Assembly: GCF_002901825.1 (NCBI RefSeq)
Contig: NZ_PPQD01000005.1
Coordinates: 59,279 to 123,278, forward strand
DNA: 64,000 nt
Direction of reading: 5' to 3'
Source: Mammaliicoccus sciuri
Lineage (GTDB): Bacteria > Bacillota > Bacilli > Staphylococcales > Staphylococcaceae
In this document: positions 40,138 through 49,428 of the stretch, one piece after another
Numbering within the stretch: position 1 is the first letter of the stretch
How the letters are laid out: every line of letters begins with the position of its first letter
Made by a program: the position numbers and the translations under genes
Notes under the pieces: generated by a model
Databases searched by the model: none
Told to the model about the DNA's origin: nothing
Seen by the model: only the letters and a program-made list of their open reading frames with translations

Positions 40138-41103
40138 ATGAAGAAAAAAGCTAGAATCATTTACAACCCTACATCAGGAAGAGAGTTATTTAAAAGAGCA
40201 TTACCTGATGTATTAATTAAGTTAGAACAGGCTGGTTATGAGACAAGTGCTCATGCTACAACAAGTGCTGGAGATGCGACACATGCTGCTAGGGAAGCTC
40301 TAAAATATGATTATGATGTTATCATTGCTGCTGGTGGAGACGGTACTTTAAATGAAGTTATCAATGGTATTGCAGAAGCAAAGAAACGACCTAAACTAGG
40401 GCTAATTCCTATGGGGACAGTTAACGATTTTGGTAGAGCACTTCTTATTCCAAACAATATAATGGAAGCTGTAGATACAATCATTAAAGGTGATCTTGTA
40501 CCAGTAGATGTTGGTAAAATGAACAATCGCTATTTTATTAATATTGCTGGTGGTGGTAAAATAACAGAAGTTTCTTATGAAGCGCCAAGTAAATTGAAAA
40601 CAATGGTTGGACCACTCGCTTATTACATTAAAGGCTTAGAGATGTTACCACAAATTAAAGCGACTGATATACGTATCGAATATGATGGTAATGTATTCCA
40701 AGGCGAAGCGATGATGTTCTTAATTGGCTTAACGAATTCAATAGGTGGCTTTGAAAAGCTAGTACCAGATGCTGATATTAATGATGGTAATTTTACTTTG
40801 CTTATATTAGAGAAAGTGAATATAGCTGAGCTTGGTCACATTATGACATTGGCTTCTAGAGGTGATCATATCAATCATCCGAAAGTTCATTACACTAAAG
40901 CTAAAACAATTAATGTCTCATCATTTGAGCAAATTCAATTAAATGTTGATGGTGAATTTGGTGGTGTATTACCTGCTAATTTCTTAAACTTAAAACAACA
41001 TATACAAGTCTTTTCTAAACTTGAGAGGGTTAAGAGAGAGCACGGAATTGAAACAGTAGAAAGAGAACGAGAAAGACTACACGAAGAACAAACAGAAGAA
41101 TAA
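40138..41103 (+). CDS. dgkB: Diacylglycerol kinase DgkB
   Basis: A 321-aa soluble DAGK_cat lipid kinase that recycles diacylglycerol from lipoteichoic acid synthesis to phosphatidic acid. YNPTSG (9-14) and ATP-loop GGDGTLNEVINGI (66-78) are diagnostic; GGFEKLVPDADINDG is the metal-site region. CAAGAGGGATC precedes the ATG. Adjacent to the uracil methyltransferase gene, as in other staphylococci. Confidence 0.95.
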   Translation: MKKKARIIYNPTSGRELFKRALPDVLIKLEQAGYETSAHATTSAGDATHAAREALKYDYDVIIAAGGDGTLNEVINGIAEAKKRPKLGLIPMGTVNDFGRALLIPNNIMEAVDTIIKGDLVPVDVGKMNNRYFINIAGGGKITEVSYEAPSKLKTMVGPLAYYIKGLEMLPQIKATDIRIEYDGNVFQGEAMMFLIGLTNSIGGFEKLVPDADINDGNFTLLILEKVNIAELGHIMTLASRGDHINHPKVHYTKAKTINVSSFEQIQLNVDGEFGGVLPANFLNLKQHIQVFSKLERVKREHGIETVERERERLHEEQTEE

Positions 41104-41109
41104 ATACAT

Positions 41110-41134
41110 AGGGACATTATTTTGTCCCTTTTTT
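41110..41134 (+). terminator. Terminator after dgkB
   Basis: GGGACA (41111-41116) and TGTCCC (41123-41128) followed by T6. It overlaps an upstream in-frame extension of the next gene, supporting the later start at 41164. Confidence 0.75.
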
Positions 41135-41163
41135 CTATGTTTATCGTGAAAGAGGGAGTTAAT

Positions 41164-42537
41164 ATGGCAGGAGTCGTAAATAAGAATGAAATATATACTG
41201 GAGAGGTTATCGATTTTACACATGAAGGGCATGGTGTAGTTAAATTCGATCGTTATCCAATTTTCGTACCAAATGCAATTAAAGATGAAACCATTTCATT
41301 TAAAGTTATCAAAGTGAAAAAACAATTTGCTATTGGTAAGTTAATCTCCATTGAAGAAGCATCAAAGGACAGAATTGAACCACCTTGTGAATATTATAAA
41401 GTTTGTGGTGGATGTCAACTTCAACATTTAAGCTACACAGCGCAATTAGAAATGAAAAAAGAACAAGTGATTAATCTATTCAAGAGAAAATCACATTTTG
41501 AAGATACAATTATTCACGATACAGTTGGAATGGAGAATCCTTGGCATTATCGTAATAAATCACAAATACCAGTCGGGAAAAATAAATCTGGTGAAATTGA
41601 ACTAGGATTCTATAGACAAAGAAGTCACGATATCGTAAATATAGATCATTGTATGATTCAAGATGAAAAACATGATTTAATTATGAAGAAACTTAAACGA
41701 CTTTTAGATGAAACAAACATCAGTATTTATAATGAACAAAAGCACAAAGGTGAATTAAGACATATCATCTTGAAAACTGGTTATTATACTGGAGAAACAA
41801 TGGTTATATTCGTAACGAATAGTAAACAACTTAGCCATAAAAATAAAATAATTGATTTTATTCAAACTGAATTTGAAAATGTGGTCAGCATTAAACATAA
41901 TATTAATCTAGAAAAATCAAATGTTATTATGGGACATACGTCATATACTTTATACGGGAAAGATACCATTACAGATAAACTTTCTGAATATGAATTTAAA
42001 ATATCCGACACTTCTTTCTATCAAATCAACCCAACACAAACAGAAAAACTTTATCATAAAGCGCTAGAATATGCACAATTAGATGGAGAAGAAACTGTCA
42101 TTGATGCATATTGTGGTATTGGGACAATCGGTTCATACATGTCACAAAAAGCGAAACACGTTTATGGTGTGGAAGTCGTCGAACAAGCAATAGAAAACGC
42201 AAAAGAAAATGCGCAAATCAACCATATAGATAATGCGACATGGGAAGCAGGAAAAGCAGAAGAAATCATCTTAAAATGGCAACAAGAAGGTATTAAGCCA
42301 GAAGTTGTAATGGTCGATCCACCAAGAAAAGGATGCGATCAAACATTTATAGAAACTTTAATCGAATTATCACCAAAAAGAATCGTATATATTTCATGTA
42401 ACCCAGCAACACAAGTTAGAGATTTAGAATTGTTGAAAAATAGCGGTTATCAACTAAAAGAAATCACACCAGTAGATATGTTTCCACATACAACACACGT
42501 CGAAACAGTTGCTTTAATCGAAAAAATAACTGAATAA
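41164..42537 (+). CDS. rlmD: 23S rRNA m5U methyltransferase (RlmD/RlmCD family), copy 1
   Basis: A 457-aa TrmA-family enzyme: N-terminal TRAM domain (1-63), Fe-S cysteines Cys75, Cys81 and Cys84 in CEYYKVCGGC plus a fourth in NIDHCMIQD, SAM-binding DAYCGIGTIGS, and catalytic SCNPATQVRDL. AGAGGGAG before ATG 41164 and the terminator inside the longer frame decide the start. Similar to copy 2 at 60841. In B. subtilis one enzyme (RlmCD) makes both m5U747 and m5U1939; which site each copy modifies is unknown. Confidence 0.93.
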   Translation: MAGVVNKNEIYTGEVIDFTHEGHGVVKFDRYPIFVPNAIKDETISFKVIKVKKQFAIGKLISIEEASKDRIEPPCEYYKVCGGCQLQHLSYTAQLEMKKEQVINLFKRKSHFEDTIIHDTVGMENPWHYRNKSQIPVGKNKSGEIELGFYRQRSHDIVNIDHCMIQDEKHDLIMKKLKRLLDETNISIYNEQKHKGELRHIILKTGYYTGETMVIFVTNSKQLSHKNKIIDFIQTEFENVVSIKHNINLEKSNVIMGHTSYTLYGKDTITDKLSEYEFKISDTSFYQINPTQTEKLYHKALEYAQLDGEETVIDAYCGIGTIGSYMSQKAKHVYGVEVVEQAIENAKENAQINHIDNATWEAGKAEEIILKWQQEGIKPEVVMVDPPRKGCDQTFIETLIELSPKRIVYISCNPATQVRDLELLKNSGYQLKEITPVDMFPHTTHVETVALIEKITE

Positions 42538-42547
42538 AATTAACTAA

Positions 42548-42585
42548 AAACCTAAGCCAACGTATAAGTTGGCTTGGGTTTTTGA
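42548..42585 (+). terminator. Terminator after rlmD copy 1
   Basis: Arms AAACCTAAGCCAAC (42548-42561) and GTTGGCTTGGGTTT (42568-42581), one wobble, then T run. Confidence 0.88.
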
Positions 42586-42643
42586 GCGTTATGGTTGTGT
42601 GAAAGTGTTTGCAACTGTATAAATAATGTAAGGAGGGTTGTTT

Positions 42644-43768
42644 ATGAAGCGACTAATGATCAGTGCGATTTCGGCTAGTTTTATTTTATCTGCTTGTAGT
42701 AATGATTCGAAAGAAGAAACTGAAGATAAAGGTAAGCAAACTCAGAATGAAATGGAACATGAACAGAGTCAGTCAGATGACAACCAAGAACGTAAAGAAA
42801 CTAAAGGGATTGAAACGGTAGCTCAAGGTTTAGATACACCTTGGAGTATTGCGAGATTAGATGATGTGTTTTATTTATCAGAACGCCCTGGTAAAATTAT
42901 TAAAATTGATGGCAATAAAAAGACTGAGCAACAAGTGGATTTAGATAAAGAAGTTTCTACTGCTGCTGAAGCGGGTTTATTAGGATTTGTGCTTGCGCCT
43001 GATTTTAAAGATTCTAAAGAAGCATATGCTTATTACACATATGAAGATAATGGTCAGTTTAATCGTATCGTAAAATTAAAATTAGAAAATGATACGTGGA
43101 AAGAGGATGAGGTATTAATTGATAAAATACCAAGTGGCCAATATCATCATGGTGGTCGGTTGAAAATTGGACCGGATGATAAATTATATGCGACTACTGG
43201 AGATGCTTCAGACGAACAAAATGCACAAGATAAAGATACTTTAGGTGGTAAAATTTTAAGAATTAATCTTGATGGTAGTAAACCTAAAGATAATCCGATT
43301 TCTAATTCATATGTTTATAGTTACGGTCATAGAAATCCACAAGGAATTGTATGGACACCTGATGGACAGATGTATGCGAGTGAACATGGTAATCAAGCTA
43401 ATGATGAAATAAATGAGATTAAAGAAGGTCAAAATTACGGTTGGCCAGTGATTGAAGGTAATGAAGAAAATGATAATATGGAAACACCGATATTTACTTC
43501 AGGATCAGATGATACTTGGGCACCTTCAGGCATAGCATTTAAAGATGGTATCATTTATTCAGCTGCGTTGCGTGGAGAAGGTATTATGAAATTTGATGTA
43601 GAAAAAGATGAAATGAAAAAAGTGGCGACTAAATATGGAAGAATTAGAGATGTTTACAACGTAAATGATGATTTATATTTTGTAAGCAACAATACAGATG
43701 GTAGAGGTAATCCTTCCCAAAATGATGATAAGATGTATAAAGTTTCGCTAAGTCAATTAAATTCATAA
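42644..43768 (+). CDS. PQQ-type sugar dehydrogenase-like lipoprotein
   Basis: A 374-aa lipoprotein: signal peptide with lipobox LSAC (about residue 18), a polar Glu/Gln/Asp linker, then a six-bladed beta-propeller of the glucose/sorbosone dehydrogenase family (QGLDTPWSIARL, HHGGRLKIGPDDKLYATTGD, GHRNPQGIVW, SEHGNQANDEINEI). HHGG contains the usual catalytic His. PQQ is not made by staphylococci as far as I know, so the cofactor and substrate are open. AGGAGGG lies 6 nt before ATG 42644. A weak cre-like sequence (42600-42613) sits upstream of a TATAAA. Confidence 0.85.
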   Translation: MKRLMISAISASFILSACSNDSKEETEDKGKQTQNEMEHEQSQSDDNQERKETKGIETVAQGLDTPWSIARLDDVFYLSERPGKIIKIDGNKKTEQQVDLDKEVSTAAEAGLLGFVLAPDFKDSKEAYAYYTYEDNGQFNRIVKLKLENDTWKEDEVLIDKIPSGQYHHGGRLKIGPDDKLYATTGDASDEQNAQDKDTLGGKILRINLDGSKPKDNPISNSYVYSYGHRNPQGIVWTPDGQMYASEHGNQANDEINEIKEGQNYGWPVIEGNEENDNMETPIFTSGSDDTWAPSGIAFKDGIIYSAALRGEGIMKFDVEKDEMKKVATKYGRIRDVYNVNDDLYFVSNNTDGRGNPSQNDDKMYKVSLSQLNS

Positions 43769-43864
43769 CTCAAACCTGAGCATAAAATCATTAGTATAAA
43801 TTGAATTTATATTTTATAATCATTATGTAAAGGTTATTAAGAAATGGTTTCTCGGGGGTATTGG

Positions 43865-44410
43865 ATGCTTAAAATTGACTTAGTTAACAATATATCTGTA
43901 TTAAAGAGGTTAGCACTTTTACAATTTGTTTTATTTCTTTCATTAATATTAATTAGCTTTAAGTTAATTGCGAATATCATATATATTTATGAAGAGGGCT
44001 TTGTAAGAAATATCATAGTTGGGTTAGTTGGTTTAATTATATTAGTGTTTATCCATGAGTTAATACACGGTATTTGCTTTAAAATATTTAATCCAAAGGG
44101 AAAAGTTAAATATGGATATATGAAAGGCATGTTTTATGCAACGATGCCACATGCTATTTTTACAAGAAAACAATTTTATATCATATTATTAGCACCATTT
44201 GTATTAATTAGTATGGGATTATTAATTGTATTATTATGGCTTCAAGTCACTTCTATTATTTATGTATTTGCTTTTCATGGTGCTGCATGTATCGGTGATT
44301 TTTACATGGCACAAGTGATTTATAGTAATAAACAGATGAATTATGTAGAAGATACAGAAGTCGGCATTAATTTATTTACGGATAATAAAGATGTTCAATC
44401 AACAAGTTAA
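43865..44410 (+). CDS. DUF3267 membrane protein with zinc metalloprotease motif
   Basis: A 181-aa membrane protein, four predicted helices (about 17-40, 48-68, 100-125, 128-150). HELIHG (64-69) gives an HExxH zinc motif inside the second helix, as in site-2 protease-like M50 relatives; a later Asp (GDFYMAQ) could be the third ligand. DUF3267 members are putative zincins with unknown substrates. GGGGG 6-8 nt before ATG 43865 favours this start over 43844. Confidence 0.8.
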   Translation: MLKIDLVNNISVLKRLALLQFVLFLSLILISFKLIANIIYIYEEGFVRNIIVGLVGLIILVFIHELIHGICFKIFNPKGKVKYGYMKGMFYATMPHAIFTRKQFYIILLAPFVLISMGLLIVLLWLQVTSIIYVFAFHGAACIGDFYMAQVIYSNKQMNYVEDTEVGINLFTDNKDVQSTS

Positions 44411-44430
44411 AAAGATTTTTGATATAATAT

Positions 44431-44465
44431 ATAGGAATTTGGGCAACCAACTTCCTATTTTTTTG
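44431..44465 (+). terminator. Terminator after DUF3267 gene
   Basis: ATAGGAA (44431-44437) and TTCCTAT (44452-44458), with inner TTGG/CCAA, then seven T. Confidence 0.85.
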
Positions 44466-44479
44466 TAGAGGTGTTTAGA

Positions 44480-45547
44480 ATGGAACGGCGAATCATTCAC
44501 ATTGACATGGATGCTTTCTTTGCTCAAGTTGAAATAAGAGATAATCCAAAATTAAAAGGAAAACCAGTTATTATAGGAGGACGTGCTTCAGGTAGAGGCG
44601 TTGTTTCAACGGCTAGCTATGAAGCTCGGAAATTTGGTGTTCATTCAGCTATGCCCATGGCTCAAGCACATCAACTTTGTCCGGATGGTTATTATGTACG
44701 CCCAAGAATTAATTATTATCGTGAAGTATCTAATGAAATAATGGCGATTTTTAAAAGTTATACAGATATTGTTGAACCATTATCGTTAGATGAAGCTTAT
44801 TTAGACGTTACTGAACTTGTGAGAAGAGACTTATCTGCTTCAACGATTGCTCAATATATTCAACGGGATATTTATGATAAGACGCATCTTACATCTTCAG
44901 CAGGTGTTTCTTATAATAAATTTTTAGCAAAGCTCGCTAGTGGTATGAATAAACCGAGTGGTCGGACAGTGATAGATTATGAGAATGTACATGATTTATT
45001 GATGTCGTTGCCGATAGGAGATTTTGCAGGTATTGGAAAAGTAACCGAAGAAAAGATGAAATCATTGGGAATCAATAGTGGTAATGATTTATACGCATAT
45101 GACCAAATGGAATTGATTCAATTATTCGGTAAACGTGGTGTAAGCTTTTATAATAAAGTACGTGGTATCGATCATTCTCCAGTGAAACCAACACGTGTTA
45201 GAAAATCAATCGGTCGAGAAACAACTTTTGAAACAGATCAAAATGATGATGACTTTATTCTCAATACGATTAGAAAATTGAGTACTGAAGTTGCCAATAG
45301 AGCTGATAAACACGAACTAGCAGGGCGAACAATAACAGTTAAACTAAAAACACATAACTTTGAAACATTATCTAAACAAACAAGTAGTCATACACCAGTC
45401 TATGACGAAGTTGAAATATATAATATTGCATATGATTTATATAATTCATTAAAAGATCCGGATACTTCTATACGTTTAGTAGGTGTATCTATCGGGAATT
45501 TAGTTTCGAGAACATATCGCAATTTAACAATATATGATTTTATTTAA
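44480..45547 (+). CDS. dinB: DNA polymerase IV (Y family)
   Basis: A 355-aa translesion polymerase. Catalytic Asp9 in [12 protein letters not shown] and Asp104-Glu105 in SLDEAYLDV. The little-finger domain follows a thumb with [21 protein letters not shown] 6 nt before ATG 44480 is preferred over GTG 44471. No C-terminal beta-clamp motif is obvious beyond the last residues (TIYDFI). Confidence 0.95.
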   Translation: MERRIIHIDMDAFFAQVEIRDNPKLKGKPVIIGGRASGRGVVSTASYEARKFGVHSAMPMAQAHQLCPDGYYVRPRINYYREVSNEIMAIFKSYTDIVEPLSLDEAYLDVTELVRRDLSASTIAQYIQRDIYDKTHLTSSAGVSYNKFLAKLASGMNKPSGRTVIDYENVHDLLMSLPIGDFAGIGKVTEEKMKSLGINSGNDLYAYDQMELIQLFGKRGVSFYNKVRGIDHSPVKPTRVRKSIGRETTFETDQNDDDFILNTIRKLSTEVANRADKHELAGRTITVKLKTHNFETLSKQTSSHTPVYDEVEIYNIAYDLYNSLKDPDTSIRLVGVSIGNLVSRTYRNLTIYDFI

Positions 45548-45665
45548 ACCGGTTTACTTGATATCGTCATGTATCCTTAGTATTCTGGATATTGTTGAAT
45601 GCGCGTTTCGGCTATACGAGAAGTGGGTATTTATTAATACTTATAATAAGAAAGTAGAGATTGAT

Positions 45666-45881
45666 ATGAAATTTAAATTTTCAATTATTGCAATTACAGT
45701 ATTATTAATCATTTTATTTATTAAAAGTTCCATTGAAACAGGTTCATTCGATATTATCAAATTACTAGGTATTATTGCGATAGCAATATTGTTATTCTGG
45801 GTTGATAGAAAATTAGAAAGACCTGTTAATAAAGCAAGTTTAAAAAGAGACATAAAAAAAGAATTCCAACACAAAGAGTAA
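45666..45881 (+). CDS. Small two-helix membrane protein, unknown
   Basis: A 71-aa protein with two hydrophobic segments (about 4-22 and 30-47) and a basic/acidic C-tail ending KKEFQHKE. A longer frame starts at 45534, overlapping dinB, but TATAAT at 45642-45647 and a weak AGAG site fit ATG 45666. No recognised family. It converges with the exonuclease gene. Confidence 0.6.
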   Translation: MKFKFSIIAITVLLIILFIKSSIETGSFDIIKLLGIIAIAILLFWVDRKLERPVNKASLKRDIKKEFQHKE

Positions 45882-45891
45882 ATAAAAGAAT

Positions 45892-45931
45892 AAAAGCTTC
45901 TAGGATGCGTCATAATATCCTAGAAGCTTTT
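45892..45931. terminator. Bidirectional terminator
   Basis: Perfect 14-bp arms AAAAGCTTCTAGGA (45892-45905) and complement (45918-45931), between convergent genes. Confidence 0.88.
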
Positions 45932-45933
45932 AA

Positions 45934-46488
45934 TTATACATATTTTTTATCGGTTAATGTTTTGCCATAAATACTTAATACAGAATCTAAGTCTGGATAA
46001 TGTTTTAATAATCGATACGTAATAATTGCGCATGCTTTAGCATCATTTAACGCATGGTGGTGACCTTTAAAATCAATATTATAATAATCCATCATTGGCG
46101 CAAGTCCATATCTATGATTGTTGACTGTTTTTCTAGCTAATATACATGAACAAAAATACGTTAATTCAGGAATTTCGATTTGGTGTTTAATGAGTGATTT
46201 AAACAATACAGTCATATCAAATTTAGCATTATGTGCTACAACTGGTAGTGTACCGATGAAATCCATCATATATGGAAACACGACATCGAAAGTAGGTGAA
46301 TTTGTCACATCAGAAGGTTTTATTTTATGGATTTTAATATTTATATTTGAAAAATAATCTTCAGGATTCACTAATGTATAAAAAGTTTCTGTAATTTGAT
46401 GATCAATTACTTTGACCATTCCGACAGAACAAATGCTTTCCGGACTTCCATTTGCTGTTTCAAAATCAAGTGCTACAAATGAAGACAT
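45934..46488 (-). CDS. DEDDh 3'-5' exonuclease (DnaQ/epsilon-like)
   Basis: A 184-aa exonuclease domain protein. Exo I VALDFETANGSPES (Asp8, Glu10), Exo II AHNAKFDMTVLFK, and Exo III-epsilon HHALNDAKACA with the DEDDh histidine are all present. It lacks a polymerase or BRCT domain. Substrate could be DNA or RNA ends. SD AAAGGAAG precedes the ATG. The gene stands alone. Confidence 0.92.
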   Translation of the reverse strand: MSSFVALDFETANGSPESICSVGMVKVIDHQITETFYTLVNPEDYFSNINIKIHKIKPSDVTNSPTFDVVFPYMMDFIGTLPVVAHNAKFDMTVLFKSLIKHQIEIPELTYFCSCILARKTVNNHRYGLAPMMDYYNIDFKGHHHALNDAKACAIITYRLLKHYPDLDSVLSIYGKTLTDKKYV

Positions 46489-46568
46489 GCCATCACTTCC
46501 TTTAGAAAGTTATTATAAACATTTGTCGGAATAATGTAAATGATGATGGTATGTAGAAAGAATGAATA

Positions 46569-46606
46569 AAGACCATCTGCCATGAATAGTTCATGGAGAT
46601 GGTCTT
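46569..46606 (-). terminator. Terminator after ferritin gene
   Basis: Arms 46569-46585 and 46591-46606 (AAGACCATCT core) with one bulge; the minus-strand T tract is interrupted, so strength is uncertain. Confidence 0.65.
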
Positions 46607-46630
46607 GTTTAAGTATTGTAAGGCTATAAA

Positions 46631-47137
46631 TTATTCAGCATCTTCATCGAAGTGACGAGAAGCTAAATCTTTTTCATAGATAAATAATGCGTTATTGTCT
46701 TCTTGAATTCTTTCTAAGTAGTCAATATGTGTTTCAAACATAGACTCTTCTTCAACTTGCTCATCTAAGAACCAGTTTAAGAATGAAATTGTTGCAAAGT
46801 CTTTTTCTTCTTTAGCAATTTCAGATAAATTATAGAATCGACGTGTAACATCTTGTTCTTGAGCTAATCCATCTTTAAATGTCTCCAATAAAGAACTGAA
46901 TTCAGTCTTAGGAGCATCTAAAGCTGTGAAAATAGCTTTTTCACCACGATCGTTAATATAGTCATATATTTTCATACCATGGAAACGTTCTTCTTTAGCT
47001 TGTTGAATATAGAAGTTTGCAAATCCATCGTAACTCTTATCTGCACAATAAGCTGCCATTGCCATATATGCATGTGCTGCGTAAAATTCATGATTCAATT
47101 GATTGTTTAAAGCATCTAAAATATTTTTAGATAACAT
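46631..47137 (-). CDS. ftnA: Bacterial non-heme ferritin
   Basis: Stores iron as ferric mineral in a 24-mer cage. The 168-aa protein has ferroxidase ligands Glu17 ([11 protein letters not shown]), Glu50 and His53 ([12 protein letters not shown]), and the second pair in the helix [22 protein letters not shown] PerR-like box lies between promoter and start. In S. aureus ftnA is repressed by PerR. Confidence 0.95.
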   Translation of the reverse strand: MLSKNILDALNNQLNHEFYAAHAYMAMAAYCADKSYDGFANFYIQQAKEERFHGMKIYDYINDRGEKAIFTALDAPKTEFSSLLETFKDGLAQEQDVTRRFYNLSEIAKEEKDFATISFLNWFLDEQVEEESMFETHIDYLERIQEDNNALFIYEKDLASRHFDEDAE

Positions 47138-47151
47138 AGAAATCTTCCCTT

Positions 47152-47206
47152 CTATAATAATTTTAACTTACATTTTTATTATACAATAACAATAAAATGA
47201 AACCAA
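47152..47206 (-). promoter_or_regulatory. ftnA promoter with PerR-like box
   Basis: Minus strand: TTGGTT (47201-47206), 17-bp spacer, TATAAT (47178-47183). Just downstream, 47152-47166 reads TTAAAATTATTATAG, which differs from the PerR consensus TTATAATNATTATAA at two positions. The box covers the expected start of transcription. Confidence 0.6.
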
Positions 47207-47248
47207 CGATTTGATACAGTTAAACACTTTTTTTAAAGCTTTTGAACG

Positions 47249-47257
47249 TGGTATAAT
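47249..47257 (+). promoter_or_regulatory. Extended -10 promoter of murT-gatD
   Basis: TGGTATAAT (47249-47257), perfect TATAAT with TG extension, 27 bp before murT. Confidence 0.65.
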
Positions 47258-47283
47258 GATGTGACAGAACAAGGAGGTAACGT

Positions 47284-48594
47284 ATGAAGAAGTATGTTGC
47301 GAAAAATATAGCAAAGCTAGCACGATATGCTAGTAGAAAAGTAGGTAAACAAGGTACGGATCTTCCGGGACAAATAGCTCGAAAAATAGACCCGCTTATT
47401 TTAAGAAAGTTAGCGAATGAAGTAGATGAAATCGTGATGATTAGTGGTACGAACGGTAAAACGACGACATCGAACTTAATAGGTTATACATTAAAGAAGA
47501 ACAATATTGAAATTATACATAATACTGAAGGTGCCAATATGGCAGCAGGGATTACTTCAAGCTTTATTGTTCAATCTAATAAAAATACTAAAATTGCTGT
47601 TATAGAAATAGACGAGGGTTCTATTCCAAGAGTGTTAAAAGAAATGACACCTTCTATGATGGTAGTGACAAACTTCTTTAGAGATCAAATGGATAGATTT
47701 GGTGAAATCGATACGATGGTAGATAATATCGCCAACTCAATCAAGGATAAAGGAATTAAACTATTACTGAATGCAGACGATCCTTTCGTTAGTCGTTTGA
47801 AAATAGCAAGTGATGACATTGTTTATTATGGTATGCAAAAAGGGATACATGACTTTGAACAAAGTACAATGGTTGAAAGTAAATATTGTCCTAATTGTGG
47901 CAGATTATTAAATTATAGTCATATTCATTACAATCAAATTGGTCATTATACATGTGAATGTGGATTTAATAGAGCGACTCCACAATATGAAGTGACAGCA
48001 TTTAAACAAGAACCGTTTATACATGTTGGCTTAAATGATGCACATTTTGATATGAAGATTGCTGGTGATTTTAATGTGTTTAATGTCATTGCAGCTTATT
48101 CAGTATTAAGAGAATTAGGTTTAAATGATCAATCTATAAAAGCTGGTTTTGAAACGTATACTTCTGATAATGGACGTATGCAATACTATAGAAATAGTAA
48201 AAAAGAAGCGCTTATTAACTTAGCTAAAAACCCTGCAGGCCTTAATGCAAGTTTATCTGTTGGTGAACAAATTGATGGGGAAAAAGTTTATTTAATCAGT
48301 TTGAATGATAACGGCGCAGATGGAAGAGATATTTCATGGATTTATGATGCAGACTTTGAAAAATTATCTAGACAAAATATCAAAACTATCATCTGTACAG
48401 GACAAAGAGCTGAAGAATTAGCATTAAGACTGAAATATGCTGAAGTTGAAGCGGAAGTTATTATAGAACATTCAATAGAAAAGGCAACGGAACTATCAAT
48501 GACTTACAATCAGTTTACAGTTGCAATTCCTAACTATACATCTTTGTCACCAATGCATCGAACATTGAATAAAGCCTTTAAGGAGGAAGCATAA
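47284..48594 (+). CDS. murT: Lipid II isoglutaminyl synthase, Mur ligase subunit MurT
   Basis: With GatD, amidates D-Glu of lipid II to D-isoglutamine. The 436-aa protein has Mur ligase ATP loop SGTNGKTTT (54-62), a four-Cys ribbon Cys202, Cys205, Cys224, Cys226, and the C-terminal DUF1727 domain ([13 protein letters not shown]). AAGGAGG precedes the ATG. The stop overlaps the gatD start by one base. Confidence 0.97.
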   Translation: MKKYVAKNIAKLARYASRKVGKQGTDLPGQIARKIDPLILRKLANEVDEIVMISGTNGKTTTSNLIGYTLKKNNIEIIHNTEGANMAAGITSSFIVQSNKNTKIAVIEIDEGSIPRVLKEMTPSMMVVTNFFRDQMDRFGEIDTMVDNIANSIKDKGIKLLLNADDPFVSRLKIASDDIVYYGMQKGIHDFEQSTMVESKYCPNCGRLLNYSHIHYNQIGHYTCECGFNRATPQYEVTAFKQEPFIHVGLNDAHFDMKIAGDFNVFNVIAAYSVLRELGLNDQSIKAGFETYTSDNGRMQYYRNSKKEALINLAKNPAGLNASLSVGEQIDGEKVYLISLNDNGADGRDISWIYDADFEKLSRQNIKTIICTGQRAEELALRLKYAEVEAEVIIEHSIEKATELSMTYNQFTVAIPNYTSLSPMHRTLNKAFKEEA

Positions 48595-49316
48595 TGTCAT
48601 CAATAAAAATATTTCATTTTATGCCAGATAAATTAAATTTGTACGGCGATATTGGCAATATCATTGCACTAAAACAACGTGCGAAATGGCGTAATATAGA
48701 AGTAGAAGTAATAGATATAACAGATACAGATCAATTAAGTTTAGATGAATGTGACATTTTCTTTATAGGCGGTGGAAGTGATAGAGAACAAAGTTTAGCT
48801 ACAGAACAATTAAAGAAAATTAAAACACAACTTAAAGATGCAATTGAAGACGGCATGCCAACTTTAACAATATGTGGCGGCTATCAATTTTTAGGATCTG
48901 AATATGTAACACCTGATGGAACAAGATTAGAAGGTTTAAACATTCTTGATATTTATACAGAATCTAAGAAAGACCGTCTAATAGGAGATATTGTTATTGA
49001 ATCAGAAACATTTGGACAAATCGTCGGTTTCGAGAATCATGGTGGAAGAACATATCATGAATATCCTACATTAGGTAAAGTCGTTGATGGTTATGGTAAC
49101 AATGATACAGATAAGAAAGAGGGTATCCATTATAAAAATTTATTGGGTACATATTTACATGGACCAATTTTACCTAAAAACCACGAAATCACAGATTACT
49201 TATTAAAACAAGCATGTATCCGAAAAGGTATAACATTCGAACCAGAACAACTAGACAATACAGTTGAAGAAGCAGCAAAACAAGCTATTATAAAAAGGTT
49301 GTTAAAAGCAAAATAA
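48594..49316 (+). CDS. gatD: Lipid II isoglutaminyl synthase, glutaminase subunit GatD
   Basis: A 240-aa class I (CobB/CobQ-like) glutamine amidotransferase that feeds ammonia to MurT. Cys94 in [10 protein letters not shown] and His189 in GTYLHGP form the catalytic pair, with Arg128, matching S. aureus GatD numbering. Isoglutamine formation is essential for cross-linking in staphylococci. Confidence 0.97.
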   Translation: MSSIKIFHFMPDKLNLYGDIGNIIALKQRAKWRNIEVEVIDITDTDQLSLDECDIFFIGGGSDREQSLATEQLKKIKTQLKDAIEDGMPTLTICGGYQFLGSEYVTPDGTRLEGLNILDIYTESKKDRLIGDIVIESETFGQIVGFENHGGRTYHEYPTLGKVVDGYGNNDTDKKEGIHYKNLLGTYLHGPILPKNHEITDYLLKQACIRKGITFEPEQLDNTVEEAAKQAIIKRLLKAK

Positions 49317-49373
49317 TAAAAAAATGTGAGTTAAAGAGGTAGTAACCTTCACATCATTAATAAATAATAATAA

Positions 49374-49410
49374 AAAGCGGCTGGGACATATTTTAGTGCC
49401 CTAGCCGCTT
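49374..49410. terminator. Terminator between gatD and exporter-like gene
   Basis: AAGCGGCTGGG (49375-49385) pairs with CCCTAGCCGCTT (49399-49410), one bulged base; it lies between convergent genes. Confidence 0.75.
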
Positions 49411-49428
49411 TAGTAAGTTTTAGTTTAG

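Noticed and set aside
42600..42613. cre site before the sugar dehydrogenase gene
   Set aside because: TGAAAGTGTTTGCA differs from the consensus at two positions, including the central CG; too weak to call as a feature.
45534..45665. N-terminal extension of the small membrane protein overlapping dinB
   Set aside because: No ribosome site at 45534, and a TATAAT lies inside the extension; the later ATG 45666 is more plausible.
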